The notes under the pieces were generated by a model. That model was not told where the DNA came from and did not search any database. It was given only the letters and a program-made list of their open reading frames with translations. Source: Luteimonas fraxinea (GTDB lineage: Bacteria; Pseudomonadota; Gammaproteobacteria; Xanthomonadales; Xanthomonadaceae). Taken from it: a DNA stretch of 64,000 nucleotides. This document shows positions 51,508-61,778 of the stretch, piece after piece. The stretch's first letter is position 1, and the number at the start of each line of letters is the position of its first letter. The stretch lies in contig NZ_CP089507.1 of the NCBI RefSeq assembly GCF_021233355.1, positions 434,001-498,000 on the forward strand, written 5' to 3'. The translations under genes and the position numbers were made by a program.

Positions 51508-52554
51508 TCAGGCGGCCAGCAAGGCGCCCGCGCGCGCGTCGGCCACGGCGACCAGCAGACGCTCCAGCGCGAGCCAGCCGTCGACGGGATCCACGCCCCA
51601 GCGGCCGCGGCCTTTGGCGATTCGATCGACACGCCCGGCCTCGGCGACGAAACGCACCCAGCGCGCTTCGGGATGGCGCTGCAGCGCGCGCCGGTACCCC
51701 GCCTGGCGGGCGTCCCAGATGCGCTGCGCCTTGAATTCGTTGGCCATGTTGCCGCCGCGGGCCTGCACCTGCGCCAGCTGCGCGGCACGCGCGAGTTCCA
51801 TGACCACCATGCCCATCAGCGCCGGAATCGCCGCACCCTCGGCGCGCAGGCCAGCGAGCATGCGCACGACCTGCGCCGGCTGGCCGTTGAGCGTGGCGTC
51901 GAGCAGGCGGAAGACGTCGAAGCGCGCGGCATCGGCGACCAGCGCCTGCATACGCGGACCGTCGAGCGTGCTGCCGTCGGCCAGCAGTGCGAGCTTGTCA
52001 ACTTCCTGCGCGGCGGCGAGCAGATTGCCGTCGACGCGTTCAGCCAGCTGCTGCACGGCGGCGCGGTCGGCCAGCACGTTGCGGCTGCGCAGGCGCGCCT
52101 CGATCCAGCTTTCGAGTTCGTGCGGCTTGACCTGCCAGGCGACGACGAGATGGCCGATGCCGGTGATCGCCTCGCTCCACTTGCCCCCGTGCTGGCGGCT
52201 CCACTCGCCGCCGGTGACCAGCAGGGTGACGTCGGACGGCGGGTCGGCGCAGAAGCCGCTGATGACCGCAGCGCCGTCCTTGCCGGGCTTGGTCGTCGGC
52301 AGACGGATCTCGACCAGACGCCTTGATGCGAACAGGCTCGGCGCGCGGAACGTGGCTTCGACCGCGTTCCAGTCGATGTCGCGGCCTTCGGGTTCGAACA
52401 CTTCGCGCTCGGCGACGCCCTGCTCGCGCGCGGCGGCGCGCACCGCATCAGCAGCTTCGAGCACGCGCAGCGGTTCGGGGCCGGCGATCAGATAGGCCGG
52501 ACGCAGCGGCTCGCGCGCGAGCTGCGCGGGCAGGCGTTCGGGCGTCAGCTCCAC
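51508..52554 (-). CDS. holA: DNA polymerase III delta subunit
   Basis: HolA opens the beta sliding clamp during loading as part of the clamp-loader complex. The 348-residue protein has the family start MELTPERLPAQLAREPLRPAYLIAGPEP (GTG codon), followed by SLFASRRLVEIRLP. Its helical lid and collar region includes LAERVDGNLLAAAQEVDKLALL and FRLLDATLNG. The usual linkage leuS-lptE-holA-nadD supports the call. Confidence 0.95.
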   Translation of the reverse strand: MELTPERLPAQLAREPLRPAYLIAGPEPLRVLEAADAVRAAAREQGVAEREVFEPEGRDIDWNAVEATFRAPSLFASRRLVEIRLPTTKPGKDGAAVISGFCADPPSDVTLLVTGGEWSRQHGGKWSEAITGIGHLVVAWQVKPHELESWIEARLRSRNVLADRAAVQQLAERVDGNLLAAAQEVDKLALLADGSTLDGPRMQALVADAARFDVFRLLDATLNGQPAQVVRMLAGLRAEGAAIPALMGMVVMELARAAQLAQVQARGGNMANEFKAQRIWDARQAGYRRALQRHPEARWVRFVAEAGRVDRIAKGRGRWGVDPVDGWLALERLLVAVADARAGALLAA

Positions 52555-52582
52555 AACGGGCGCAGACCGTGCACGGACGGGC

Positions 52583-53113
52583 TCACTCGCGGATGCGTTC
52601 CTGGGGATTGCGGAACACCGCGTCGATGCGACGGATGATCGAGGCGGTCATCTCGCGCTCGAGTTCGCGCGACAGCAGCTCGCGCTCGGAATCGGCACCG
52701 ATCGAATCGGTCGGCGGCGCGAGGTAGTCGCGGGCGAGTTCGATCGCCTGCTGCGGCACGATGTCGCGGCCGTCGGCATCGCGCATCGAGAACACCACCG
52801 CGTAGCGCAGCGTGTATTCCTGCGCGCGGCCCTGCGCGTCGAGACTGGCCGGCAGCGCCGCCCAGCGTTCGGACTGGATGTTGAGCGTCGCGACATCGGT
52901 GGCGCGGGGCTCGGCGATCTCCGCACCGGCCGCGGCCAGCGCGCGCTCGACCGAGCGGGCCAGACGGCTGTAGGGATCGCTGGACACGATGTCGACCGGG
53001 CCGAGATTCGGCGGCAGCGTCAGCGCATTGCGCAGATGGAAGCCGCAGGCCGACAGCGTCAGCACGAGGGCGACGAGGGCCAGAGGCAGGAAAACCGGTC
53101 GGAGGATGCGCAT
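52583..53113 (-). CDS. lptE: LPS-assembly lipoprotein LptE
   Basis: LptE plugs the LptD barrel in the outer membrane and assists LPS insertion. The 176-residue precursor has a lipoprotein signal with lipobox LSAC and then the characteristic GFHLRNALTLPPNLGPVDIVS. A central LNIQSERWAALPASLDAQGR and a C-terminal helix rich in Arg and Glu follow. It lies 66 bp after leuS and 28 bp before holA. Confidence 0.94.
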   Translation of the reverse strand: MRILRPVFLPLALVALVLTLSACGFHLRNALTLPPNLGPVDIVSSDPYSRLARSVERALAAAGAEIAEPRATDVATLNIQSERWAALPASLDAQGRAQEYTLRYAVVFSMRDADGRDIVPQQAIELARDYLAPPTDSIGADSERELLSRELEREMTASIIRRIDAVFRNPQERIRE

Positions 53114-53179
53114 GGGCGGAGTCTGGACGAGGGGGACAGGGCCGGCAAGCGCCGCGCGCGAAGCGCAGCGACGCCGGGT

Positions 53180-55936
53180 TCAGCCGGCGACGATGTTGAC
53201 GATCTTGCCCGGCACGACGATGACCTTGCGCACCGTGAGCCCGTCCAGGAACTTGACGACATTGGGCTCGGCCAGCGCCATCGCCTCGATCGCATCCTTG
53301 GGCAGATCGACCGCGACTTCGATCGTGCCGCGCAGCTTGCCGTTGACCTGCACCGCGAGCGTCAGCGCATCGCGTTCCAGCGCGGCGGGATCGGCCTGCG
53401 GGAAGGTCTGGTCTTCGAGCAGCGTCTCGGCGTGGCCCAGCACCTGCCACAGCGTGTGCGCGATGTGCGGGGTGATCGGATTGAGCAGCAGCACGATGGT
53501 TTCGAAGGTCTCCTGACGCAGCGCGCGCGCGTTCGCATCCGCCTCGTCGAACTTGCCGACGTGGTTCAGCAGTTCCATCACCGCGGCGATCGCGGTGTTG
53601 AAACTGTGGCGGCGGCCGTAGTCGTCGCCGACTTTCTGGATCGCCTCGTGCAGCTGGCGACGCAGGGTCTTCTGGGCGGACGTGGCGGCAGCGACATCGA
53701 ACACACCGGCCTCCCCGCCCTGCACGTGCTTCTGCACCTGGTTCCACAGGCGACGCAGGAAGCGCGACATGCCTTCGACGCCGGCCTCGTTCCACTCCAG
53801 CGACTGCTCGGGCGGGGCCGCGAACATCGAGAACAGGCGCACGGTGTCAGCGCCGTACTTGCCGATCATCGACTGCGGATCCACGCCGTTGTTCTTCGAC
53901 TTGGACATCTTCTCGGTGCCGCCGATCGAGACCGGCTGGCCATCGAGCTTCGAGGTCGCGCCGGTGATCCGGCCCTTGTCGTCGCGGACGATCTCGACAT
54001 CGGCCGGATTGATCCAGTCCTTGCCGCCGTTGTCGAGGTCCCGATAGAACGTATCGGCAATGACCATGCCCTGGGTCAGCAGGTTGATCACCGGCTCGTC
54101 GCTGCGCACCAGGCCTTCGTCACGCATCAGGCGGTGATAGAAGCGGAAATACAGCAGATGCAGGATCGCATGCTCGATGCCGCCGATGTACTGGTCGACC
54201 GGCGTCCAGTAGTCGGCGCGCGCGTCGACCATGTCGGCCGCGCCGGGCGAGGTGTAGCGCGCGGTGTACCAGCTCGACTCCATGAAGGTGTCGAACGTGT
54301 CGGTCTCGCGTTCGGCCGGACCAAAGCAGGTCGGACACGTCGTCTTGCGCCACTCGGGGTTGGACTTGATCGGCGACTGCACGACGCCCGGATTGGCGAA
54401 GGCGTTTTCGACGTCCACGGGCAGCAGCACGGGCAGCTGGTCTTCGGGCACCGGCACTGCGCCGCAAGCGTCGCAGTAGATCACCGGAATCGGGCAACCC
54501 CAGTAGCGCTGGCGGCTGACGCCCCAGTCGCGCAGACGGAAGTTGACCTTGCGCGCGCCACGGCTTTCCGCCTCGAAGCGCGACGCCAGTGCATCGAGCG
54601 CCTGCTGGAAATCGAGACCGTCGAGCGCGCCGGAATTCACCAGCCAGCCGCGATCGGTATACGCCCCCTCTTCGGCGATCCGGCGCTCGAATGACTCGAC
54701 GACCTGCACGGCCGCGCCGGTGTCGTAGACGTCCAGCGACGCGCCGCCGCCGAGCGCGGACTGCATCGGATCGGTGTGCGTGGCGCGGTCGCGGCCGATT
54801 TCCTCGAGCGCATCGCGCACGTCGGTCGGCACGACGACCATCCGGATCGGCAGGCCATAGGCCTTGGCAAATTCCCAGTCGCGCTGGTCGTGGCCGGGCA
54901 CGGCCATGACCGCGCCGGTGCCGTAGCCCATCAGCACGAAGTTGGCGACCCAGACCGGGATCTCTTCGCCGGTGAGCGGGTGGATCGCACGCAGGCCCGT
55001 GTCCATGCCGCGCTTGACCTGTGTCTCCAGCTCGGCCTCGGACACGCCGCCCTGGCGCAGGTCGGCGATGAACTCGGCGAGGTCCGGATTGCTTTCGGCC
55101 GCGCGCATGGCCAGCGGATGCTCGGCGGCGACGGACACGAAGGTCACGCCCATCAGCGTGTCGGGGCGCGTGGTGTAGACGGCGAGCTTCTCGTCGCTGC
55201 CAGCCACGTCGAACGCGAACTCCAGGCCTTCGCTGCGACCGATCCAGTTGCGCTGCATGGTCTTGACCGAGTCCGGCCAGCCACCCAGCGTGTCCAGCCC
55301 GTCGAGCAGTTCCTGCGCGTAGGCGGTGATCTTGAGGAACCACTGCGGAATCTCGCGTTTCTCCACCAGCGCGCCCGAGCGCCAGCCGCGGCCGTCGATG
55401 ACCTGCTCGTTGGCGAGCACGGTCTGGTCGACCGGATCCCAGTTGACGACCGAGTTGCGGCGGTACGCCAGGCCCTTCTTCATCAGCCGCACGAACATGC
55501 GCTGCTCGTGGACGTAGTAGTCCGGCGCGCAGGTCGCGAACTCGCGGCTCCAGTCGATCGCGTAGCCCAGCGACTGCAGCTGGCTGCGCATGTGCGCGAT
55601 GTTGGCGTAGGTCCACTTGGCGGGCGCGGTCGCGTTCTTGATCGCGGCGTTCTCGGCCGGCAGGCCGAATGCATCCCATCCCATCGGCTGCAGCACGTTC
55701 TTGCCGATCATCCGCTGGTAGCGGCTGATGACGTCGCTCAGCGTGTAGTTGCGCACATGACCCATGTGCAGCGCGCCGGACGGATACGGCAGCATCGACA
55801 GGCAGTAGTACTTGGGCTTGTCGGCCCGTTCCGTGACCTCGAACGCGCGGGTCGACGTCCAGAAGGTCTGGGCATCGGATTCCACCGGAGTGGGCTGATA
55901 GGCGTTGGGATCGACGACGACGGGTTCGCTGGACAC
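53180..55936 (-). CDS. leuS: Leucyl-tRNA synthetase
   Basis: LeuS charges tRNA-Leu. The 918-residue class I synthetase has HMGH (residues 57-60, in [15 protein letters not shown]) and KMSKS (676-680, in [17 protein letters not shown]). The editing domain (CP1) lies between them, with [20 protein letters not shown]. The N-terminus reads [20 protein letters not shown] from GTG 55936. No ATG lies between this codon and the conserved catalytic domain, and sequence further upstream has no homology. It heads the leuS-rlmH operon and is divergent from the diguanylate cyclase gene. Confidence 0.96.
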   Translation of the reverse strand: MSSEPVVVDPNAYQPTPVESDAQTFWTSTRAFEVTERADKPKYYCLSMLPYPSGALHMGHVRNYTLSDVISRYQRMIGKNVLQPMGWDAFGLPAENAAIKNATAPAKWTYANIAHMRSQLQSLGYAIDWSREFATCAPDYYVHEQRMFVRLMKKGLAYRRNSVVNWDPVDQTVLANEQVIDGRGWRSGALVEKREIPQWFLKITAYAQELLDGLDTLGGWPDSVKTMQRNWIGRSEGLEFAFDVAGSDEKLAVYTTRPDTLMGVTFVSVAAEHPLAMRAAESNPDLAEFIADLRQGGVSEAELETQVKRGMDTGLRAIHPLTGEEIPVWVANFVLMGYGTGAVMAVPGHDQRDWEFAKAYGLPIRMVVVPTDVRDALEEIGRDRATHTDPMQSALGGGASLDVYDTGAAVQVVESFERRIAEEGAYTDRGWLVNSGALDGLDFQQALDALASRFEAESRGARKVNFRLRDWGVSRQRYWGCPIPVIYCDACGAVPVPEDQLPVLLPVDVENAFANPGVVQSPIKSNPEWRKTTCPTCFGPAERETDTFDTFMESSWYTARYTSPGAADMVDARADYWTPVDQYIGGIEHAILHLLYFRFYHRLMRDEGLVRSDEPVINLLTQGMVIADTFYRDLDNGGKDWINPADVEIVRDDKGRITGATSKLDGQPVSIGGTEKMSKSKNNGVDPQSMIGKYGADTVRLFSMFAAPPEQSLEWNEAGVEGMSRFLRRLWNQVQKHVQGGEAGVFDVAAATSAQKTLRRQLHEAIQKVGDDYGRRHSFNTAIAAVMELLNHVGKFDEADANARALRQETFETIVLLLNPITPHIAHTLWQVLGHAETLLEDQTFPQADPAALERDALTLAVQVNGKLRGTIEVAVDLPKDAIEAMALAEPNVVKFLDGLTVRKVIVVPGKIVNIVAG

Positions 55937-56027
55937 GGGACGCTGCTTGCTGCGGAAACGGCCGGGAAGCCTACCGCAGCGCCGATGCCGCCGCCATTCG
56001 GACTGCGCCCGCCGCCGCGCCGCGGAC

Positions 56028-56041
56028 GTGATGCACGTCAC
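56028..56041. promoter_or_regulatory. CRP/Clp-type palindrome GTGA-N6-TCAC
   Basis: GTGATGCACGTCAC matches the GTGA-N6-TCAC core bound by CRP-family regulators. In Xanthomonas the family member Clp is itself controlled by c-di-GMP. The site is in the leuS/diguanylate cyclase divergent gap, centred about 16 bases upstream of a TAGAAT hexamer. Binding is inferred from the motif alone. Confidence 0.45.
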
Positions 56042-56047
56042 TGCGGA

Positions 56048-56053
56048 TAGAAT
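56048..56053 (+). promoter_or_regulatory. Candidate -10 element for the diguanylate cyclase gene
   Basis: TAGAAT lies 28 bases before the TTG start at 56081; the transcript would start near 56060. The expected -35 position overlaps the GTGA-N6-TCAC palindrome. Confidence 0.45.
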
Positions 56054-56080
56054 CGCGCCAACGCCGTCAGGTTCCCCGCC

Positions 56081-57796
56081 TTGCCTGCATCGTCCTCCCG
56101 GTTGTCGTCCTACCGCCTGCCCGCGTTCGCGTTGGCGCTGCTGCTGCTGTTGGGCGTCGGGATCGCCAGCGTCTGGGGGGTGTCGAGCCTGCGCACGAGC
56201 AACGAGTGGATCGGGCACACCTACGAGGTGATCAACCGGATCGAAGTCGCCGAGCGCGCGATCCGCAGTACCGAGGCCAACGCCCGCGCCTACCGGCTGA
56301 CCGGCCATCCCGAATTCCGCAGCCAGTACCTGATCGCGACCCACCAGGTGGACACCGCCCACGAGGCGCTGGCGTCCGCGATCCGCGACAACCCCGCCCA
56401 GCATGCACGGGTGAAGCGGATGCGCGAGGCAGCGCAGGCGCATCTGGTCGAACTGCGCCGGCTGTTCGATCTGCAGGAGCTGCAGGGCGCCGAAGCCGCC
56501 CGCCAGGCGACGAATTCGACATTGACCTTGCGGCAATGGAACGAATTCGACACCGCGGCTTCGGAAATGCGGCGCGAAGAACTGCGCCTGCTCGACCAGC
56601 GCAAGGCACGCAGCGACCGGTCCGCAACCTTGCTGAGCGCCATCGTCGTGCTGGGCATGCTGCTGTCGGGCGGACTGATGATCTCGCTGATGGTCAGCGT
56701 GACGCGCGAGAACAAGCGTGCGCGCCGACTCGAACTCGAAGCGCGCGGCGCGGCGCACGAGATGGCGCTGAGCATGGCGCAGGTCGGCGAACTGTCGAAG
56801 CAGCGGCATGAGCTCGCCCGCTATTCCGGCCTGCTGCAGAGCTGCCAGACGCTGGACGAGATCGTGCAGCTGTCGATCGACACCATCCGCCGTCTGGTGC
56901 CAGACGCCAGCGGCCGGTTCTATCTGATCCGCGCCTCGCAGAATTTCCACGACAGCGTCGCCAGTTTCGGCGATCACCTGATCAGCAGCCCCGATTCGCT
57001 GATGCCAGCCGACTGCTGGGCGCTGCGTCGCGGGCAGGCGCACATGGTTTCCGGCGAAGAAGCGCGCCAGCTGAGCTGCGCGCATCTGGATACCGGCACG
57101 CCGGCGCCGGGCATCACATCGCTGTGTCTGCCGCTCAGTGCGCAGGGCACGTCGATCGGCCTGCTCCACGTCAGTGCGGCCACCGATGCGATGGACCACG
57201 GCTCGGCGGTCGACGAGCTCATCGGTCAGCTCGCCGAGCAACTGGGCCTGGCGATTGCCAACCTGCAATTGCGCGAAACGCTGCGCACGCAATCGCTGCG
57301 CGATCCGCTGACAGGGCTGTTCAATCGCCGCTATCTCGAAGAAAGCCTCGCCCGCGAACTGCAGCGTTGCGAGCGCCGCAATCTGCCGCTGTCGGTGCTG
57401 ATGCTCGACGTCGACCACTTCAAGCGCTTCAACGACACCCATGGCCACGCCGCCGGCGATGCGCTGCTGGGACAGGTCGGCCGCCAGATCCAGGCCGGTG
57501 TGCGCGCCGAAGACATCGCGTGCCGTTACGGTGGTGAGGAATTCACCGTGGTGCTGCCCGAGCTCGACGCGGCCGGCGCCCTCGTGCGTGCCGAACAGAT
57601 CCGCCGCGCGGTCGAGATCGCGACCGTGCAGCATCTGGGCCAGCAGCTCGGTCCCGTGACGATGTCGATCGGCATCTCGACCTTCCCCGGCGACGGGCTG
57701 ACGCCCGAGGTGCTGCTGCAGCTGGCCGATGCCACGCTGTATCGCGCCAAGGCCGAAGGCCGCAACCGCGTGCTGCACGTCTCCTACGACGATTGA
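56081..57796 (+). CDS. Membrane diguanylate cyclase with CHASE3, GAF and GGDEF domains
   Basis: A 571-residue signalling protein. Transmembrane helices at ~15-37 and ~185-208 flank a CHASE3-like periplasmic sensor ([21 protein letters not shown]). A coiled linker and a GAF domain (~250-400, with Cys-rich [13 protein letters not shown]) follow. The C-terminal GGDEF domain starts [16 protein letters not shown]; its active site GGEEF (484-488) and inhibitory RxxD (RAED) five residues earlier are intact, so it should make c-di-GMP with product inhibition. The start is TTG 56081, giving a short cytoplasmic tail before helix 1; no Shine-Dalgarno sequence is seen. Confidence 0.92.
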   Translation: MPASSSRLSSYRLPAFALALLLLLGVGIASVWGVSSLRTSNEWIGHTYEVINRIEVAERAIRSTEANARAYRLTGHPEFRSQYLIATHQVDTAHEALASAIRDNPAQHARVKRMREAAQAHLVELRRLFDLQELQGAEAARQATNSTLTLRQWNEFDTAASEMRREELRLLDQRKARSDRSATLLSAIVVLGMLLSGGLMISLMVSVTRENKRARRLELEARGAAHEMALSMAQVGELSKQRHELARYSGLLQSCQTLDEIVQLSIDTIRRLVPDASGRFYLIRASQNFHDSVASFGDHLISSPDSLMPADCWALRRGQAHMVSGEEARQLSCAHLDTGTPAPGITSLCLPLSAQGTSIGLLHVSAATDAMDHGSAVDELIGQLAEQLGLAIANLQLRETLRTQSLRDPLTGLFNRRYLEESLARELQRCERRNLPLSVLMLDVDHFKRFNDTHGHAAGDALLGQVGRQIQAGVRAEDIACRYGGEEFTVVLPELDAAGALVRAEQIRRAVEIATVQHLGQQLGPVTMSIGISTFPGDGLTPEVLLQLADATLYRAKAEGRNRVLHVSYDD

Positions 57797-57858
57797 GTCC
57801 GCCCGCGCGGCGCGTCCGCGTGCTTCAATCCGGGACCGCCACCGCTCCGGAGTTCCGC

Positions 57859-59202
57859 ATGGCCCGTCGTCCCCTCGCCCGCCCGTTCGTCCTGCCGTCG
57901 CTGGGCCTGCTCGCGACCGCATTGCTGTTGCCCGCCGCCGCGAGCGCCGCGACGCAGACCGCCGTGCATTGCGAGCGCCTGTTCGATGCGCGCAGCGGCC
58001 GCGTGCTCGGCGAGCACACGATCCTGATCGAGAACGGCACGATCCGCGAAGTGATTCCAGGCCGCGCGAAACTGCAGGACGGCGTGGAATCGATCGTGCT
58101 CGGCGACCGCACCTGCTCGCCCGGCTGGACCGATCTGCACGTGCACCTGGGCTCGCAGTCGAGCCCGGCGAGCTATTCGGAAGGCTTCCGCCTCGATCCG
58201 GTTGACTACGCGTTCCGCGCCGTCGGCTACGCCGAGAAAACCCTGTCGGCCGGTTTCACCACCGTGCGCGATCTCGGCGGTGAAGTCAGTCCGCATCTGC
58301 GCGACGCGATCAACCAGGGCCTGGTGCCGGGACCGCGCATCTTCGCCGCCGGCAAGTCGATCGCGACCACCGGCGGCCATGCGGACCCGAGCAACGGCTA
58401 CAACTCGATGCTCTCCCATCTGATCGGCCCGCCCGGCCCGACCGAGGGCGTCATCAATTCGATCGACGACGCGCGCCAGGCCGTGCGCCAGCGCTACAAG
58501 GAAGGTAGCGACGTCATCAAGATCACCGCGACCGGCGGCGTTCTGAGCTATGCGCGCAGCGGAGACGCGCCGCAGTTCACCGTCGACGAAGTGCAGGCCA
58601 TCGTCGACACCGCGAAGGACTATGGCTACCGCGTCGCCGCGCATGCGCATGGCACCGAGGGCATGAAGCGCGCGGTGCTCGCCGGGGTGACCAGCATCGA
58701 GCACGGCACGCACATGAGTGAGGAGGTCATGCGGCTGATGAAGCAGCGCGGCACCTGGTACGTGCCGACGATCTACGCCGGCCGTTTCGTCGCCGACAAG
58801 GCGAAGGAGCCCGGCTATTTCCCGGAAGTCGTACGGCCGAAGGCGGCGACGATCGGTGCGCAGATCCAGGACACCGCGGCGCGCGCGTATCGCGCCGGCG
58901 TGCCGATCGCCTTCGGGACCGACCAGGGCGTCGGTCCGCATGGCGACAACGCGCGCGAATTCCTCTACATGGTCGAGGCCGGCATTCCGGCGGCGTACGC
59001 GCTGCAGTCGGCCACGCTGCATGCAGCGACCGTGCTCGGCGTCGACGACCAGGGCGTCATCGAACCCGGCAAGCGCGCCGACATCATCGCGATGCCGGGC
59101 GATCCGGTCGCCGACATCAATGCGGTGTTGGGCGTCGACTTCGTCATGACGGCGGGCCGCGTGCATCGCAGCCCGGACGTCGCGCCGCCCGTCATCGACT
59201 GA
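57859..59202 (+). CDS. Secreted metal-dependent amidohydrolase (imidazolonepropionase/Xaa-dipeptidase-like)
   Basis: A 447-residue amidohydrolase-superfamily enzyme with a signal peptide ending near ASAA. The metal site is visible: HVH in WTDLHVHLG, a probable carboxylated Lys in [11 protein letters not shown], His in [18 protein letters not shown] and the catalytic Asp in [13 protein letters not shown]. The architecture matches the periplasmic group related to Xaa-Arg/Xaa-Pro dipeptidases and imidazolonepropionase. The exact substrate cannot be told; a dipeptide is likely. GGAG precedes ATG 57859. It is 62 bp after the cyclase gene. Confidence 0.88.
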   Translation: MARRPLARPFVLPSLGLLATALLLPAAASAATQTAVHCERLFDARSGRVLGEHTILIENGTIREVIPGRAKLQDGVESIVLGDRTCSPGWTDLHVHLGSQSSPASYSEGFRLDPVDYAFRAVGYAEKTLSAGFTTVRDLGGEVSPHLRDAINQGLVPGPRIFAAGKSIATTGGHADPSNGYNSMLSHLIGPPGPTEGVINSIDDARQAVRQRYKEGSDVIKITATGGVLSYARSGDAPQFTVDEVQAIVDTAKDYGYRVAAHAHGTEGMKRAVLAGVTSIEHGTHMSEEVMRLMKQRGTWYVPTIYAGRFVADKAKEPGYFPEVVRPKAATIGAQIQDTAARAYRAGVPIAFGTDQGVGPHGDNAREFLYMVEAGIPAAYALQSATLHAATVLGVDDQGVIEPGKRADIIAMPGDPVADINAVLGVDFVMTAGRVHRSPDVAPPVID

Positions 59203-59214
59203 CGTTTTCTGTCA

Positions 59215-59236
59215 GCGCCCGCCTCAGTGCGGGCGC
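59215..59236. terminator. Hairpin between convergent amidohydrolase and DUF998-like genes
   Basis: GCGCCCGC (59215-59222) pairs with GCGGGCGC (59229-59236) around CTCAGT. It overlaps the stop codon of the minus-strand gene. No T-run follows on either side. Confidence 0.4.
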
Positions 59237-59802
59237 GGCAGCTGCCACGCCAGCAGCAGCGTCCAGCTCCACCAGCACACCAGCACCACGCGCGCGCCGA
59301 GCTGATCGCCGAACAGCGACGGCAGCAGCAGGCACAGCGCCACCAGCGCACAGATCACCAGCGACGGCCAGCGCACCGTCCGCAGCGCGATGCCGGCCAT
59401 CAGCGCACCCGCACCGAACGCCAAGTTCCAGACCATCCACGCCGTGGCATGCCAGCGGCTGGCGCCGGCATCGAGTTCGTTCGGGTCCAGCGTCCAGACG
59501 CCCTGCGCCGTGAATGCCAACGCGGCCAGCAGCAACAGGCGCAGTGCGATGCCGGCGGCGAGCCCCGCGTCCGGCAGCGTTGCTCGCAGTCGCAATGCCG
59601 CGAACGCAACGACGAGACCCGGCGCGATCCACGCAAACACATTGAACAGCCACGCCAGCGGCATCCCGCGCGCGCCCGACCAGGCCAGCGGCGCACCCGC
59701 GGGCACACCGGTCAGCACTGCGAACGCCAGCAGCGTCAGCAAGGTGCAGGCATGCGCGCCGGCGACGAGCGGCCGCAACCGCACGCCGCTCACGCCGCCC
59801 AC
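59224..59802 (-). CDS. Multi-pass membrane protein, DUF998-like
   Basis: A 192-residue hydrophobic protein with about six membrane helices and little else. The segments [28 protein letters not shown] and [20 protein letters not shown] resemble DUF998/YwiC-type small membrane proteins, but the family call is tentative. The start overlaps the end of the HTH gene by 13 bp, so the two are translationally coupled. It is the last gene of a three-gene minus-strand operon. Function unknown. Confidence 0.75.
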   Translation of the reverse strand: MGGVSGVRLRPLVAGAHACTLLTLLAFAVLTGVPAGAPLAWSGARGMPLAWLFNVFAWIAPGLVVAFAALRLRATLPDAGLAAGIALRLLLLAALAFTAQGVWTLDPNELDAGASRWHATAWMVWNLAFGAGALMAGIALRTVRWPSLVICALVALCLLLPSLFGDQLGARVVLVCWWSWTLLLAWQLPRPH

Positions 59803-60002
59803 CGGAACACGCCTTCGACACCAGTGCCGAACGTCCGCGCGATGCGGAACGCAAGTTCCAACGAAGGCGCATAGCGTCCCGCTTCCAACGCGATGATCGT
59901 CTGCCGCGTGACCTGGCAGGCATCGGCCAGCGCCTGCTGGGTCATCTCGCCGTGCTCGAAGCGCAGACGGCGGATCTCGTTGGCGATGGGCGTGCCGGTC
60001 AT
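59790..60002 (-). CDS. Small XRE/Cro-type transcriptional regulator (COG1476-like)
   Basis: A 70-residue protein that is essentially one helix-turn-helix domain: [20 protein letters not shown], then [20 protein letters not shown] and [18 protein letters not shown]. This is the compact COG1476 type that often sits next to small membrane-protein genes. Here it is between two of them. It starts 10 bp after the upstream membrane-protein stop and overlaps the next gene by 13 bp. It probably regulates its own operon through the nested inverted repeats at 60731-60754. Confidence 0.9.
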   Translation of the reverse strand: MTGTPIANEIRRLRFEHGEMTQQALADACQVTRQTIIALEAGRYAPSLELAFRIARTFGTGVEGVFRWAA

Positions 60003-60012
60003 GGGACGCGGC

Positions 60013-60675
60013 TCATCGACGGTCGCGCCAATACAGCATCGCCGCGCGCCATTGGCCGATTGCGTTGGCAATGAACAGGAACGAGAAGATCGCGGCCACC
60101 GTGGCCCGCACATCCAGCGGACTACCGATGCCTTCCACCTGAAAGGCGTAAGCCGCCGCGCCCAGCACGATCAGTGATTCCATCGCACGTTTGGACCAGC
60201 GGCAGGCTGCGGCCTGCATCGCTGTATCCCTTTCATCTTCGGCCAAGCCCAGATCAGCGGCGCGCTGCGCAAGCTTACGGTTGCGAAACACCGGCATGAT
60301 CAGAACGATGCCTCCGTACAGGAAGAGCAGCAGGTAGGACAACCACCCGGCGCCGAATCGCCCGAACGCGATCATCTGCAGGAAGATCACCGTGACCAGA
60401 TAAAGTTGCGCCGCGCTCCACGCGTCCATTTCTCCCGGCGACGGACCCGCACCGTCTGTGGACGATTTGACGCTGCGCGAGGCCAGCCACGCGATGCAGA
60501 CAAGCAGCAGCAGAACCGGTCCAAGTGTCCAGATGCGGACTCCGGGATCCTTGGACACAAAGAGCATTCCGAATCCCACGAAAAACATCGCAGGACCGAT
60601 CGACATCCAGATCGACGTCCAACGGCTTTGCCGGGGTTCGCTGCCAGCAGAGGGGAGCGCGTGCCGCGTGTCCAT
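60013..60675 (-). CDS. Uncharacterised four- to five-helix membrane protein
   Basis: A 220-residue membrane protein with hydrophobic segments near 24-42, 48-64, 90-106, 112-132 and 170-205. A charged cytoplasmic loop in the middle reads [22 protein letters not shown] recognise no named family; it is a type often encoded with COG1476 regulators. It is the first gene of the operon. Its promoter has a consensus TTGACA lying inside an inverted repeat. AGAAG upstream of ATG 60675 may be the ribosome-binding site. Confidence 0.75.
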   Translation of the reverse strand: MDTRHALPSAGSEPRQSRWTSIWMSIGPAMFFVGFGMLFVSKDPGVRIWTLGPVLLLLVCIAWLASRSVKSSTDGAGPSPGEMDAWSAAQLYLVTVIFLQMIAFGRFGAGWLSYLLLFLYGGIVLIMPVFRNRKLAQRAADLGLAEDERDTAMQAAACRWSKRAMESLIVLGAAAYAFQVEGIGSPLDVRATVAAIFSFLFIANAIGQWRAAMLYWRDRR

Positions 60676-60708
60676 GATGTCTTCTCAACCAGACCAGAAG
60701 TAAAACGA

Positions 60709-60754
60709 AACTTACATTCACCGGCAGCAATGTCAACTATTTTTGACATAGTTG
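60709..60754 (-). promoter_or_regulatory. Promoter with nested inverted-repeat operators for the membrane-protein/HTH operon
   Basis: On the minus strand a perfect -35 TTGACA (60731-60736) and a weak -10 TAAGTT (60709-60714) are 16 bp apart, with a start near 60702. Two overlapping perfect inverted repeats cover the -35 and the bases upstream: TGTCAA-N6-TTGACA (60731-60748) and CAACTAT-N7-ATAGTTG (60734-60754). The stretch is A+T-rich against the background. Repression by the operon's own HTH protein is the natural inference. Confidence 0.65.
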
Positions 60755-60810
60755 TATCCTGCGGATCCGTCGCCATCCTTCGGGATCGCGCTCGGCGCAT
60801 TCCCTCTTCA

Positions 60811-61707
60811 ATGGACTCCCGCATGCTTCTCGACGGCAACGCCCCCGCTCCCGCCGCCCTGCCCCACGTCTTCGACGCGACCACCGCGACCTTCGAGACC
60901 GAGGTGTTGCAGGCGTCGTTGCAGACCCCGGTCCTGATCGATTTCTGGGCCGAATGGTGCGGCCCCTGCAAGTCGCTGGGTCCGGTGCTGGAAAAGCTGG
61001 CGGGCGAGTACAACGGCGCGTTCGTGCTGGCCAAGGTCGATGTCGACAAGGAACAGCAGATCGCGGCCGCGTTCCAGATCCGCTCGGTGCCGACGGTGTT
61101 CCTGCTGATCGGCGGCCAGCCGGTCGACGGCTTCCCGGGCGCACTGCCCGAAGGCGAGATCCGCGAATTCCTGAAGAAGCACGGCATCGAGCCGGCCGAG
61201 GGCGACGCTGTCGAGGCGACCGAAGCCGCGCCGCTGGACCCGGTCGCCGAAATCGCACGCCTGCGCGACGCGGTCGTCGCCGAACCGGACAAGTCCGAAC
61301 TCAAGCTCGACCTCGCGCTCGCCCTGCTCCAGACCGGCGCGACGCAGGAAGCCGAAACACTGCTCGACGGCCTGCCGGCAAACCTCTCCACCGACGACCG
61401 CGCAGTGAAAGCGCGCGCGCGTCTGGGCTTCGCCACCGTGCTGGCCGGCGCGCCGTCGACCGATGCGCTCCAGGCGGCGATCGCGGCCGACGAAGGTGAT
61501 CTGCGCGCGCGCCACCTGCTCGGCGTGCAGCACATCGTGGCCGGCAACACTGAAGCCGGCCTCGAACAGTTCATCGAACTGCTGCGCCGCGACCGCGATT
61601 TCGACGACGGCCTGCCGCGCAAGGCGCTGATCGATGCGTTCCGTATCATCGAGGACGCCGAACTTGTCGGCCGTTACCGCCGCAAGATGGCGTCGCTGCT
61701 GTTCTGA
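60811..61707 (+). CDS. CnoX/YbbN-like thioredoxin with C-terminal TPR region
   Basis: A 298-residue protein with an N-terminal thioredoxin domain and a C-terminal helical TPR-like half (for example LDLALALLQTGATQEAETLL and RHLLGVQHIVAGNTEAGLEQF). This is the YbbN/CnoX layout of chaperone-linked thioredoxins. Unlike E. coli YbbN, the full active site WCGPC is present (DFWAEWCGPCKSLGPVL), so redox activity is expected. The start is ATG 60811 or ATG 60823 (better spaced from GGA). It is divergent from the membrane-protein operon across the operator region. Confidence 0.9.
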   Translation: MDSRMLLDGNAPAPAALPHVFDATTATFETEVLQASLQTPVLIDFWAEWCGPCKSLGPVLEKLAGEYNGAFVLAKVDVDKEQQIAAAFQIRSVPTVFLLIGGQPVDGFPGALPEGEIREFLKKHGIEPAEGDAVEATEAAPLDPVAEIARLRDAVVAEPDKSELKLDLALALLQTGATQEAETLLDGLPANLSTDDRAVKARARLGFATVLAGAPSTDALQAAIAADEGDLRARHLLGVQHIVAGNTEAGLEQFIELLRRDRDFDDGLPRKALIDAFRIIEDAELVGRYRRKMASLLF

Positions 61708-61748
61708 TCCAGCGCCTTCGGGCTCTTCCGTACAGCGGCGTATGGCAA

Positions 61749-61770
61749 GATCGGCGTCCCCTCGCCGATC
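61749..61770 (+). other. Hairpin just before the DUF4442 start codon
   Basis: GATCGGCG (61749-61756) pairs perfectly with CGCCGATC (61763-61770) around TCCCCT, ending eight bases before ATG 61779. It covers the position where a ribosome-binding site would be, and none is seen. It could be a control element or chance. Confidence 0.35.
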
Positions 61771-61778
61771 GCCCGACC

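Noticed and set aside
55937..57922. 660-codon in-frame extension upstream of leuS
   Set aside because: It runs antisense through the diguanylate cyclase gene, has no LeuS homology and would make an implausible 1580-residue synthetase. GTG 55936 matches the family N-terminus.
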